Assembly (NCBI GenBank): GCA_003254905.1
Contig: QANU01058821.1
Location: forward strand, 122,260 to 186,259
Source of the DNA: Nissolia schottii
Lineage: Eukaryota; Streptophyta; Magnoliopsida; Fabales; Fabaceae
Reading direction: 5' to 3'
Length of the DNA: 64,000 nucleotides
The position numbers and the translations under genes were made by a program. Positions 44,653-56,671 of this stretch are shown piece by piece. Each line of letters starts with the position of its first letter. The stretch's first letter is position 1. The notes under the pieces are model-generated. The model was not told where the DNA came from, made no database searches, and saw nothing but the letters and a program-made list of their open reading frames with translations.

Positions 44653-47600
44653 CTCCCCCTCAAGCTGGTGAGTGGATGTTCTCCATTCTTAGCTTGGATA
44701 TAATTCTTTCGAAGTTAGTGAGTTCAACCCTTTGGGGAGTATGTCTGCAAGTTGACTCTGAGTGGACACATATGGGGTACAAATCAAGCCACTGTCTAGC
44801 TTTTCCTTGATAAAATGCTTGTCTACCTCGATATGTTTAGTTCTATCATGTTGTACCGGGTTGTGGGCTATGCTAATTGCAGATTTATTGTCACAATATA
44901 ACCTCATAGGTTCATCCCACCTTATCTTCAAGTCTTCCAATATAATCTTCAGCCATAGAAGTTCACATATTCGTTGGGCCACTGCTCGAAATTCTGCTTC
45001 AGCACTTGAACTAGCTACTATACTTTGTTTTTTACTCTTCCAAGTCACTAGGTTTCCACCAAGGAAGGTGCAGTATCTAGTTGTTGATCTCCTATCCACA
45101 ACTGACCCCGCATAATCTGCATCCATGTATGCTTCAAGACGTTCACTCTTGTTTCGTTTGAACAAAATCCCTCTTCGTGGAGTCCCTTTTAAATATTGAA
45201 CAATTCTAAGGGCAGCTTGCAAATGTGCCTCCTTTGGTTGGTGCATAAATTGGCTGACTAGACTCACAGCAAAAGCAATGTCTAGCCTAGTATGAGATAA
45301 GTAAATAAGCCTGCCCACGAGTCTTTGGTACATTTCCTTGTCCACGACATTATCCTCCTCCGCACTTCCCAACTTTATATTTAGATCAACTGGAGTACTT
45401 GCTGGTTTGCAGGCTGTCTTTCCTGTTTCTTTAAGCAAGTCAGTAATATATTTTTGTTCAGATATGAAAATTCCTTTCTTGTAATGGGCCACTACAATTC
45501 CCAAAAAATATTTAAGTATCCCTAATGTCTTAATCTCGAATTCCATGGCAAGACATTGGCTTAACATTTGCTGCTCCTCTTTGTCATCTCCCGTTATTAT
45601 AATATCATCTACATACACCGATAATATTGTTACTCCCCCTGAAACTGAATGTTTGATAAATAAGGCGTGATCTTCTTGGCTTTGTTTGTAGCCCAAATTT
45701 GTCATAACTTTGGTGAATCTTCCAAACCATGCTCTTGGAGATTGTTTCAGCCCATACAGAGCTTTTTTTAGCTTGCAAACGGTTCCAGCAGCAACCTGTC
45801 CATCATAACTAGGGGGCAACTCCATGTATATTTCTTCTTCAAGATCTCCTTGTAGGAATGCATTCTTCACATCGAACTGCTGCATATCCCAGTCATGATT
45901 TGCTACTAATGACAATATTACTCTGACCGTGTTCATCTTAGCAACCAGGGCAAATGTCTCCAAGTAATCCACTCCATAGGTTTGAGTGAATCCTTCGGCT
46001 ACTAACCTTGCCGTGTAACGTTCAATGGTCCCATCAGCCCGATACTTTACAGCATATACCCACCTGCACCCTACTAGTTTTTTTCCAGTTGGTAAGGTGA
46101 CAAGTTCCCAGGTCCTGCTCTTGTTCAGCGCCTCCATTTCCACATCCATGACTTGTTTCCATTTCTTGTCAGATAATGCTTCAGATACAAAGGAAGGTGT
46201 GGGTATAGATTTTACGTTTGTGAGAAAGGCTTTATGGGTAGGAGAGAATTTTTCAGAGGATAGGAAATTTGATAGAGGATAAAGTGGTTGTTGGGTGCAT
46301 GTTCTGGTTCCCTTTCTAAGGGCAATAGAAAGATCCAGGTTTTGATCCACCTGTGCTTCTGAATTTTCCAAAATAAACTCATTAGAATTATTGGAGTTTC
46401 TAGGATTAGAAACTATTACCTCATGTAAGGAAGGATGGTAGGTTGGATTCTTGGACATGGATAGATTCTGGAATGGCCTTTTTCCTTCTTGAATATACCA
46501 GATTTTTTTCCAAGTTTCCCACCATCATTGGGTGCATATTCAGCTGCTGATTCAGGTGCTTGTTCAGGTGCAGATTCAGCTGTTGAATTAGGTCCTGCTG
46601 CTGGTTCAGGTGCTTGTTCTGTTCTTCTCTCAGTTTCAGGGACAACAATTCTATTTGTCCCAATTTCAGGTCCAAATGCCATATTTGGAAGCATGAGAGG
46701 CTCATCTTCCTCCTTTCTTACATTCTCCCCCTGATGATGAGGCTGGAAGTAGCTCTCTTGTTTGTCGAATGTGACATCCCTTGACACAAAGAATCTCTTT
46801 GACGGGGGGTGAAAACACCTGTATCCCTTTTTTATGGTTGAGTACCCTAAGAATACACATTTGACAGCCCTAGGGTCGAATTTTCCCCTTTCATTACTAT
46901 GAACATGCACAAAGGATACACACCCAAATATTCTAGGTTGGAGTTTATTTGTAGGGTCTATGTGTGTGTAGAAGGAGGATAGAACTTCCATGGGCTTTTT
47001 GATACTAAGATTTTAGAGGGTAACCTATTGATTAGGTAGGTGGTAGTAAGAAGGGCTTCCCAAAATTCCTTTGGAACATGATTTTGAAAAAGTAGAGCTC
47101 TAGTTTGGTCTAATAATTGCCCTTTTTTTTTTTCTGCAATCCCATTATGTGGTGGTGTATTACCACATGAAGACTCATGAATTATCCCTTCCTTTTGGCA
47201 AAAAGAGTTGAGCACCAAGTTAAAGTAGTCCTTGGCATTATCAGATCTAATTCTCTTGATATTAACTCCAAATTGATTTTTAATCATAGAGACAAACTAA
47301 AGAAAAAAATGGAGCTAACGTTAGATTTATGTTTCAATAGGAAAACTGAAGTGACCCGGTTACAATTATCTATGAAGGTTAGAAACCATTTAGCACCTGA
47401 GATATTAGGGATATTCGCAGGACCCCAGACATCAGTATGGATAAGAGAAAAAGGAAAATGACTCATTTTATTACTAATGGGGAAAGGTACACGCTTGTGT
47501 TTAGCAAGCTCACACACCTCACAATGGAGAATCTCCACATTTAAATTCTTAAACAAGGAAGGGAAGATCACTTTTACAACTCGAAATGAAAGGTGTCCTA

Positions 47601-49288
47601 GCTGACGATGATATAATTGAGCTTTCTCTTTATTGGTCATGGTGGATTCAGATATGAGAGAGTGACTATTGGTACCATGATTAGGATCCTCCGTGTAGTA
47701 CAGACCATTCCATTCTCTAGCATGTCCAATCGTCCTCCCTGAGTTCTTGTCCTGAAATATACAATAGTTGTCATGAAAAACGTTACAAGAGAGATCTTTT
47801 GTGAGTTTCTGTACAGAAATCAGATTGGTGGACAGTTTAGGGGCATGAAGGACATTTTTTAATGTTATAGATGGGCTTATTTGGACCTTTCCTTGCCCTG
47901 CAGCAGTTATAAAGGTTCCATCTGCTGTGGAAATTTTCTTGTTGCTAGGACATGGGAAATATGTAAAGAAGTATTTGGGTAGAGGGTCATATGGTCAGTG
48001 GCACTAGAATCTAGTATCCAGAAATGGGTAAAGGGTGTATCTGAAACATTAAGTCCAAAAGAAAATGGAAACTTACCAGAATATGTTAATGAGAACATAC
48101 CTGAGGGCTTCTCCAATTTACTAAGGAAGTACCTTACCCTTTCTATCTCTTCATGATTCAGCTGGACAGATTCTTCACCTTGTCCATTAACAAAGTGTGC
48201 TTGTCTTTGTCCTTCCTTTTTTGGAGGGCCTCCTTTCTACCCCCATTCTCGGCTTGGGGGTTTTCCATGTAATTTCCAGCACTTCTCCCTTGTGTGACGC
48301 GGCTTGTTGTAGTAAGTACACCACTTCCTCCTGCTTTTTCTCCATATTGGAAAACCCGCTTTTACTCTGGTTAGTTATCATGGTTGTTCCTCCTTCAGCT
48401 TTCGTTGCTGAGCTTTCAGTAGTTGGGGTTTCCAACATCAGTCCTCTCCTACTTTCTTCACTCCGAATAACGGCTACCACTTCATTAACCCCCTGGGACT
48501 TTTTTTCCCAAGATTTGGATTCGAACCTGATCATATTCAGGATTCAGGCCTACCAAGAAATCATAGACTCTATCTTGTTCAATATACTCCTTAAGGACTG
48601 CTGAGTCTTTTGAACATTTTGCTTTTATAACTCGATAGTAATCCAATTCCATCCATAGGGACTTGAGTTGATTGGCATATTTTGTAACAGATTTGTTTCC
48701 TTGTTTGGCAGCCATGGTTTTCATTTTTACATCATATATTTGAGCAGCATCCTTGGCCTTAAAATAGGTTTGTTCTACTGCCTCCCAAATTTCCTTTACT
48801 GATTTAAGGAACATGCAGGTATCACTAATTTTTGAGACCATTGAATTCCACAGCCATGCCATGATCATGGACTCTTCTTCATCCCATGATTTGAACTTGG
48901 CATCCTGTTCATCAAAGGCATTATCAATCAGGTGACTGACCTTCCCTTTTCCTTTCAAGATGGTCTTAATGAGTTGAGACCATTTGAGATAGTTTTTTCC
49001 GTTTAATCTATAATCAGAATGAACATTCTGCAATTCTCCCATAGCTTGGGATTTGTCCCTAGTTTTCAGAATAAGATCCACGCTCTCAGCCATCATGATC
49101 TCAGCTACCTCCAGTAGGGTGCGATCAAGTTAAAGTGGACTGCACAACGATGAAGGCTGCGATAAGGCCAAGGTTGTGCAACAATGAAGGCTACAGCAGG
49201 GCTCAATGTTGTGCAGCAATGAAGGCTGTGACTTAGGGTTTCAGGCACGGTCAGAGACTCCTAAAGATCAGGAGCTCTGATAACATAT

Positions 49289-49541
49289 CAAAGTTAGAAG
49301 GAATAATATATTCTGCTATATTAATTCTGAGGTCATTAGACGTATATATACACACATGAGCTTGCTGGCTATTTTAGGAAATATGAACCACTAATTCTAG
49401 AGAACAAATCCCTATGATTGTGGGATTGTTTCTAAATACATAATTCTAATATTAATAGCAAGATACAGCTGTGATACAGGATAAAGATACATTAAGAATA
49501 AAATATAAAACTTCCTAAAATGTACAACACGGTTTTGACAC
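49289..49541 (-). repeat. 5' LTR of the copia element, with primer-binding site beside it
   Basis: About 253 bp. On the minus strand, TGTTATCAGAGCTCC follows at 49270-49284; TATCAGAGC matches the initiator-tRNA-Met primer site normal for copia. Confidence 0.85.
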
Positions 49542-50188
49542 TGTATGCTACATTGTATTAGCATGTGCCTTGGTTATGTCAGTGTTATCTATTTGGTTAT
49601 GACCCTAAGTTATTACAAATGTGATCCCTATGTAGTTCATTCACGGTGTATGTAAGTCCTTGATGAATTAATGTTTAATGAAAGGTTTATGTTTTGTGTA
49701 ATTCAAAGCTCTACAGTCTATACTATGACCAGTCTAGATGAGTACCTTGAATTATAACAGTTGATAATAAAATAAAGTAAGCAGCAAAGAAATGATTTAA
49801 CTGTATTCCTTAATATTTCTTTCATTGTATAATCAAATTACAGTATTCAGTAGCTAAACAAGAACTACTGAATTGAAATAATGTTTAGATTCCATGCATA
49901 TTTTAGAAGCTTTGTTATAGTAGAAGCTACTACCATGTTGGAAATTGTACATACATTGCTAAATGCACATGATGTTTAACCTACTCTGATAAACCTGTAG
50001 AAACCAAACACAGAAATATTGTAATTAGAAATATGATTTAGTACTACATACGTTGGTTTGTATGAAATGTTACTAATTCATATTGCTTATGTACATGGGG
50101 ATTTTCTTGAATGGAAAATCCTACTTTAGCACCCTTTGATTAAGGTCAAATATATCTAAAAAAAGAAAAATAACAGTGACATGTGGGA

Positions 50189-50208
50189 TTTAGGGTTTTA
50201 GGGTTTAG
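50189..50208 (+). repeat. Short telomere-like repeat at an interior site
   Basis: TTTAGGGTTTTAGGGTTTAG replaces about 30 bp of unrelated sequence present at the same place in copy A (28640-28672). It matches the plant telomere unit TTTAGGG. Confidence 0.7.
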
Positions 50209-50372
50209 AAAACTGATTAACTACTAATGACAGCTATACATCATATTTTTCTCATACTTGATATGTTACAAGATTGGCTCTCAAGTTGGGGGCGTTGAGG
50301 TTGTTTAAGTTCTCATAAGAGTTAATCCCACCAACACTAATAAAATTCAAATGTGCTGATTGTAGCCATTAA

Positions 50373-51409
50373 CACCAGCATATTCATACTAAGACATCAT
50401 TTTAATAAAATGACATCCTGTCTAATTTTAAATTAATCCATTTGGTTAATTCACAAGGAACAAAATTGAAATTCAGTGATTGGGCCATTAAAATGAATCA
50501 ATCAATTATTTCTCAGACTTTGAATTGAATATGCATAGTATTTTAGTTACCTTTAATGGTACATCTGAGTTTGGCCTTTTGTAGATTGGATTAATTTCAA
50601 ATTTTCATCTAAACATTATTTTAGTCAAGGAATTTTTTTAATAGAAGGATTTGAACAGACCATTTGTTTTCATATTATTTATATTGGAATTATTGCAGTA
50701 AGAGTAACCAATGTTTGTGGTCTAAATGACTCACACAAGTCAACTTAGGCTGAATTTTTTTTTATAGGACTACTTAAGGTACGCTGAATGTCGAAGTTTA
50801 TGTCAAATAATACTTAATGATGACTACTAGATGCAGTACATTTCACATTGAAACAGAACACTGCATATCAGGTGCATTTTACAACATGTTTCTGTCGGAA
50901 CACACTTATGAACAAGTATTGATAATGTAACAATATTTTGTTAACGACATTAATTAGTAGTGTGTGTTGAAACTTGTTCTGATTGTCATTTGTTGTCCAC
51001 AAACGAATGCCAAACTCTATGTTGGTTAGTATATTTTAGGGTAGATACGTATATGGGGAATGTAAGTTATTTTGTAACATCTTCAGTACTCGCAAATTGA
51101 TCTTTACAATTCGATACAACAATCATGTTATTTCGTGACATAATCATAATTAGCCTTTATGAATATATCAGTTAATATTAACTAACTCTATTATGTACTA
51201 TGCGCAACTGTACAGGTACAGATCCTAGTGTTATGTAAAGTATAAAAATGATATAATATATCACTAATTTCTAAAAATAATATAAATTTTGAAGAATTAT
51301 TTAACTTAGGACTAAGTTGAGTCAACCAGAAATATAACACATACTTGACACAAAAAAGGACTTCAAATCAAATTTAACAATCTCGAATCTGACCAATTAG
51401 GCTTCCGGT
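50373..51409. other. Spacer
   Basis: AT-rich. No gene or repeat recognised. Confidence 0.55.
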
Positions 51410-51930
51410 AGTAGAGTTAAATTGGGTCATGAATACTCTTATTAGTCACGTTAATCCCTTCATCCATGTGCATCATGATTGATGCGAGGGTAACTGACAA
51501 ATGTTCTAGTAAAGTCCAACTATGTCTCTAAGAAAAGTTGCACTATCTTAATTAGTCCTTGTAGTTAAAAAATGTACCCTTGTAGTTTCCGAAGTTTTTA
51601 AACGCTAGACATTAACGACACATTCAATAGGAGGCACAATATGACCACTGTCTAAAAACTTTAGAGACTTTTTTTTGTCAAGAACTAATTAGGGTGATGC
51701 AACTTTTACTTTCCTTAAGGCGCTAGTTAGGCATTAACAAAGCATTTAATGGCCACCTTAATGTTTGTCACGACGCATATGAATAGAGCGATTAACGTGA
51801 CTGATGTCTAAAAACTTCAACGACAACAAGAGGACTTATTTCTTGCCACAAACTAAGTAGTGTAACACAACTTTTTCTTTTTCAGGGACCAAATTAGACA
51901 TTAGCTCAAGATTAAACTCATGAAAAACTC
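51410..51930. repeat. Foldback or MITE-like repetitive region
   Basis: Inverted matches occur: agtcacgttaatccc...catccatgtgcatc (about 51444-51475) pairs with 51770-51806, and aaaagttgcactatcttaattagtccttg (about 51534-51562) pairs with about 51682-51710. A third related block sits near 51858. Ends and target duplication are unclear. Confidence 0.45.
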
Positions 51931-52215
51931 TCTCTCTTTTATTTTTATTTTTATAATTTACTCAAAATAGCACCTCAAATTTCAGAGCAAGTTCCAAGTT
52001 GTAGAGATCCGCATGCTTTTGATTTTGACGGGGAAGTCCTTTCACTCTTGTGGTCTCCTCAACCTAAGCTCTGCCTACTGTTTTAGCCGCGCGAGCTACC
52101 AAAAGCACCGAGGCGCGTTCCACAGAACAAAACGTTCAAAAAGATACCCTCCTCCTCCTTCTCCAGAACCTTAAAACAGAGAACAAACTCCACCAAACGC
52201 TCATCACTACAAAAG

Positions 52216-54545
52216 ATGCTGTTGTGCCACAACACAATCACAATCACAAGCACAACGAGGTACCGCATCATCCCCAGGTTCTGCACCTTCTTCACCCTCT
52301 CCGCCTCCACCTTACTCCTCCTCTGTTTCCCTCACTACGCTCCGTTTCTCAGCTTCCCCAACTGTAATAGTTACCGTCACTTCTCTGCTCTCTCCCCCAA
52401 TGCTCAACATGACGCCGCCTTCGCTTCTTTCAAGCGCATGCTTCTCACGCGCCCCCACCCGCACGTGTCCCAATTCAACAAGCTCTTGCTCTCCTTCGTC
52501 AAGATGAAGCGTTGCCCCACCGCCATTTCCCTCTGCGCCGAAATGGAGCTAAAGGGTGTCGTCCCTTGTGTCGTCACGCTCACCGTGTTGATCAATTGTT
52601 ACTGCCACGTGGGTAAGGTTTCAATTGCGTTCTCTGTTTTGGGGAAGGTTATCAAGTTGGGTTACGGTGTTGATGTTGTCATGTTGAATACTTTGATTAA
52701 AGGGTTGTGTATTGGTGGCGAGGTTGTGAGGGCTTTGGACTTTCACGACGAGCTTGTTGGGAAGGGGTTTCGGTTGGATGAAGTTAGTTACGGGACGTTG
52801 ATCAATGGGTTGTGCGAGGCAGGGGACGCGAGGGCTGCAGCTAGGATGTTGAGGATGGTGGAAGGGTGGGTGGTTAGGCCGAATGTGGTGATGTATAGCA
52901 CGATTATTGACGGGTTGTGCAAAGGTGGACTTTTGAGTGAGGCACGCGAATTGTTCAATGAAATGACTGTTAGGGGTATTGCTCCGAATTCCTTCACTTA
53001 CGGTCGATGATTCGCGGGTTGTGTATTGCAGGGCAGGTGAAGGAAGCGGGTTGTTTGCTTGATGAAATGGTTCAGAGGGGTGTTTCTCCTAGGGTTTATG
53101 TGTTCACTATTTTGATTGATGCATTGTGTAAGAAAGGAATGCTCGTAGAAGCCCAAGATATGTGTGATGTAATGATTGAAAGAGGTCATGCACCTACTAT
53201 TGTTACTTACACTGCTTTGATGGGTGGGTATTGTTTACATAATAGGGTTGATGAGGCAAGGAAATTATTTGATATGGTTGTTCGATGGGGTTTTGAACCG
53301 GATGTTTGGGTTTATAACACCTTAATTAATGGATATTGCATGCTTGAAAGATTAGACGAAGCCATGAGTCTCTTTGATGAAATGCTTCACAAGAAACTGG
53401 TTCCTAATCTTGTGACTTACAATTTTCTAATTGATTGCCTCTGCAAATTTGGGAGAATCTCATATGCTTGGGAACTTGTTAATGCAATACATAATAGTGG
53501 TCTGAGCCCCTATATTGTCACTTATAGTATCTTGTTAGATGGTTTATGCAAAAGGCAACATCTTGACCAGGCATTTGCATTATTTAGCCGACTGACTGAG
53601 ATTGGTTTGGCACCTGATGTTTGGAGTTATACCATCTTGATTAATGGGTGTTGCAAGAATCGAAGGATAGGTGAGGCTACGGTTTTCCTGAAGCAAATGC
53701 ATCTAAAGAATTTGGTTCCTAATACTATAACTTACAGTTCTCTTATTGATGGTTTGTGTAAATGTGGGAAGATCTCACATGCATTGAAGTTTCTTGATGA
53801 GATGTGTGATAATGGTCCGCTTCCTGATACAATTACTTATAGTATCTTGTTAGATGCTTTGTGCAAAAGCCAACATCTTGACAAGGCAACTTCATTATTT
53901 AACCAAGTGATTGAAAATGGTCTGGAACCTGATGTTTGGAGTTATACCATCTTGATTAATGTATTTTGCAAGAGTAAAAGGATAGACAAAGCCATGTCTC
54001 TCTATGAAGAAATGCGTCTAAAAAATTTGGTTCCTGATAGTGTGACTTGTATTTCCCTTGTAGATGGCTTGAGTAAATATGGGAGGATCTAAGATGCGTG
54101 GCGGCTTGTTAATGTAAGGCATAACAATGGTTTACAGCCTGCGTTTATCACTTATCTAGATGCACTTTGTAAAAGCCAGCATCTTGGCCGCAAGCGTCTT
54201 ATTTCAGGACATTGTGGACAGAGGAAGTTAGTGTGATGTGTGCACACAACTATACTTACTGATAGTTTGTTCAAAGATTAAATTCAAAATATTGCACGGG
54301 ATTTTCTGATCATCGTTTGCTTAAAGCATGTTGTCCAGATGCCCAAAAATAGACCATTATGATCAATGGACTTTTTGAAGGGAGATTGTTTGATGAAGCA
54401 TTGCCCTTGTTTTATAAGGTGGAAACATCTGCTTCTCGAATGCTGTAACTTTTGAGAGTTATTCTTGCTCTTCTGAAGAACAGAACCGCAATGATAAATA
54501 GAGTAACTTCTTCATGAAGTGGTTGTTAAATGCCTTATGAGATGA
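52216..54545 (+). pseudogene. Restorer-like P-class PPR pseudogene, copy C
   Basis: A third RFL-type PPR gene in the same orientation, about 1.8 kb past segment B. The 5' frame (52216-53010) starts MLLCHNTITITSTTRYRII, a targeting-type leader, and continues into PPR motifs that align with copies A and B. The frame shifts by one base near 53005 (TTACGGTCGATGATT, where TACGGTTCGATG-like sequence is expected), and motifs resume in 53007-54092. An in-frame stop follows at 54090-54092, and beyond it weakened motif pieces reach the family C-terminus (...HEVVVKCLM) near 54545 with more frame breaks. More GC-rich at its 5' end than copies A and B and clearly an older relative. Either a pseudogene or, less likely, a source of a shortened protein. 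Confidence 0.88.
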
Positions 54546-55467
54546 TAAAGCGAGGTCAGTTACTTTATTTTCAAATTCAGTTGTACTTTCTATTAATGTT
54601 CAATTTGTTCAATTTGATTTGACCACAATGGCATGGCTGTTGTTTTAAGTTTTGATCAAGTCTCATATTTAATAATACTTTTAGTTTTTGTTGTTGCATT
54701 TGGTTAACCATTTTAATCTTGACATGACCTCAATAACTCTTCTTTTCCCATTACATTACTGATATACCCATGGGTTAGTGTTTCTGCAATCTGGCTAGGA
54801 TCTAAATAAACTATTTAATGATGCAATAGTCCAGAAGAAATGGCTAGGATCTAAATAAACTATTTAAGGATGCAATGAGTCCAGAAGAAATTGACATTGT
54901 TGCACTGCATGCTGATATTGCTAATCCAATACTCTTTTTCTTTTCCAGTATGTTCCAAGGTATTTAATGTCTACTTACTGTTACTACGAGTGAATAAGTG
55001 AAACACAAATATCTTGACAGTATAGTTGGCTGAATTTTTCCCCCCAATAAAATATCCAAAGTAACCTTTCTTGCCATTCTGACAGATTCCATTCATCACT
55101 GCCCACTGGCTATTGACTCCAAGACTCTCCAACGATGCCACCCAAGCAGTTCTAGCCACAACACCCTCATCAGAGGAACAAAGCTAAGTGCTAATTTGAG
55201 TAATCTCTAGTTAGCAAACTAATTTTAGTCAATCTTTAGTTCATCTTGCAACCAATTAGTAACTGTTGAATATTGAATCAATTAATTTGCATGAGAAATA
55301 TAATAGATTAGCTTTGAAACATTAATGTCACTGGGAATGGTTTAAGTCTTCAGTTATTCTTATTGTAAATAGAAGTTGTAATTACTCTCTCATGAGTATA
55401 AATACCTGAATGTTGAATGAAATCAGCTGAAGCATTTAAGCCACAATCTGATATTCGTTACTTTAGA
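54546..55467. other. Spacer with a small tandem duplication
   Basis: A unit of about 49 bp (ggctaggatctaaataaact...agtccagaagaaa) occurs at about 54792-54838 and 54841-54889. A minus-strand open frame at 54971-55159 has no recognised domain. Confidence 0.5.
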
Positions 55468-55638
55468 GGGTGAGCCTTTGTGTAATGTAAGGTTGCTGCC
55501 TTGTGACACTAAAGTCATAAGTTCATATCTTGAACATAGTGTCTTCACATGCAGGGATAAGGTTGCATTTATTTACCTTCCCTAGATCCAGTCAGAGTGG
55601 AGCCTTGTGCACTGGGCTGCGTCATTGTTCTTGGGTAA
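55468..55638 (+). mobile_element. Au-type SINE, copy 2 (diverged)
   Basis: GGGTGAGCCTTTGTGTAATG, then ggttgctgccttgtgac...cataagttcatatc, follows the same order as the copy at 37901, with many changes; the end reads gtgcactgggctgcg. Confidence 0.6.
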
Positions 55639-56320
55639 GTGATAAACTTGTCCCTTCTATTATAGTGATAGATTATTATGTTATATGATTGCATTTGCAT
55701 TTGCATCCCGACATTATTTGAAGATATATAGCCTATTCATGTTGATAATTCCTGAACCATTTTCCTTATCGATTTTTATGTTGGGGCTTCAATTTTGGAC
55801 TAACTGAGATTGAAGTTTTGAAGCAGTTTGAGTATAATTTTCCTTGAAGTGTCTACCTTATCAATTTTTATGGAAGATTATATGACCTTAGCTGCTAAAT
55901 GCTAATGGATTTTGACTGCCCTTTATTTTATCAGAAGATTATTACTTAATTTCTCAAGGCAATTACACAATCATCACTAGTGGCATATAAAATCCAGTGT
56001 CTATGTTGAAGCTGTGCTATGTCAGTTTAATGTAGTTTAGATGACATTTTTTATGGATCAAAATTTAGATGACATATTTTTAAAGTTCCGGGGACCTGAC
56101 CTCATTATCTACTCAAAATTCTACAACAACCAAATCCAGTTTTAGAAGTTTACTATTTTTTTGCTTGAGGTTCCGTTTTACATGGATGCAACATAATAGT
56201 TTTGGTTGTATATGGATGGATCATAGTGAGATGCAGTTTGGTTTGCTGTGTTACTGGTTTGATGGGAACTTTGTGGTTTGATTTAACATGTCCATAATAT
56301 GAGGATTGTTGGTGTGATAT
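55639..56320. other. Spacer
   Basis: AT-rich. Nothing recognised. Confidence 0.55.
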
Positions 56321-56656
56321 TGTCACGGCTGGCTCTGATTTGACTATTGGCTATTAGCGAGGGTGGTCCACTGATAGGGATTAGGGAGGAGGTCCATAGT
56401 AGTGCACCTAGGTATAAGAGTAAATCCTCTTATGATAAGGTGTACACTAGGCAAGGGGCGGTTTGGTGATTCCGTGTAATTAATGATTGGGAAAGGGGGC
56501 TATTTAGGGTTGAACAGAATGCATCGTGGGGGTCACACAGTGAAGTTGATTATTGGGAGAGTAGCTAGCCTCTCGAAGAGCTACCAATCCTTGTTTTTCT
56601 TATTTACGTTTACGTAAATACAATCTTAGTCTATTGCTCAATCATTCTCTTGATCA
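56321..56656 (+). mobile_element. Possible single LTR remnant
   Basis: TGTCACGGCTGG at the left and TTGATCA at the right (TG...CA), followed by ttaTTTGGTGCCATT, which resembles a gypsy primer-binding site. No matching second LTR or coding region in the window. Weak. Confidence 0.35.
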
Positions 56657-56671
56657 TTATTTGGTGCCATT

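Larger units (their letters stand above)
44391..49541 (-). mobile_element. Ty1/copia retrotransposon, broken, inserted in segment B
   Basis: Both LTRs are present (about 44391-44652 and 49289-49541), flanked by tgtat (44386-44390 and 49542-49546); copy A has the empty site. Minus-strand order is 5' LTR, primer site, gag (48485-49096), protease region (about 47907-48116), integrase (46958-47640), then RT and RNase H (44689-46458), the normal copia order. Domains seen include gag RLNGKNYLKWSQLIKTILKG, RT YVDDIIITG and RNase H DADYAG. The LTRs differ at about 19 of 245 aligned bases (about 92% identical), which suggests a few million years. It is broken, with several breaks, though each domain is still readable. 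Lineage within copia not assigned. Confidence 0.92.
38989..50372. repeat. Duplicated segment, copy B (contains PPR gene B, split by a copia element)
   Basis: Counterpart of 22430-28838. The left edge is tttatggtaatattctt at 38989 and the right edge tgtagccattaa at 50372. It lacks the SINE of copy A and holds a 5.15 kb copia element. Its outer flanks are ordinary spacer, not gypsy. Confidence 0.9.
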
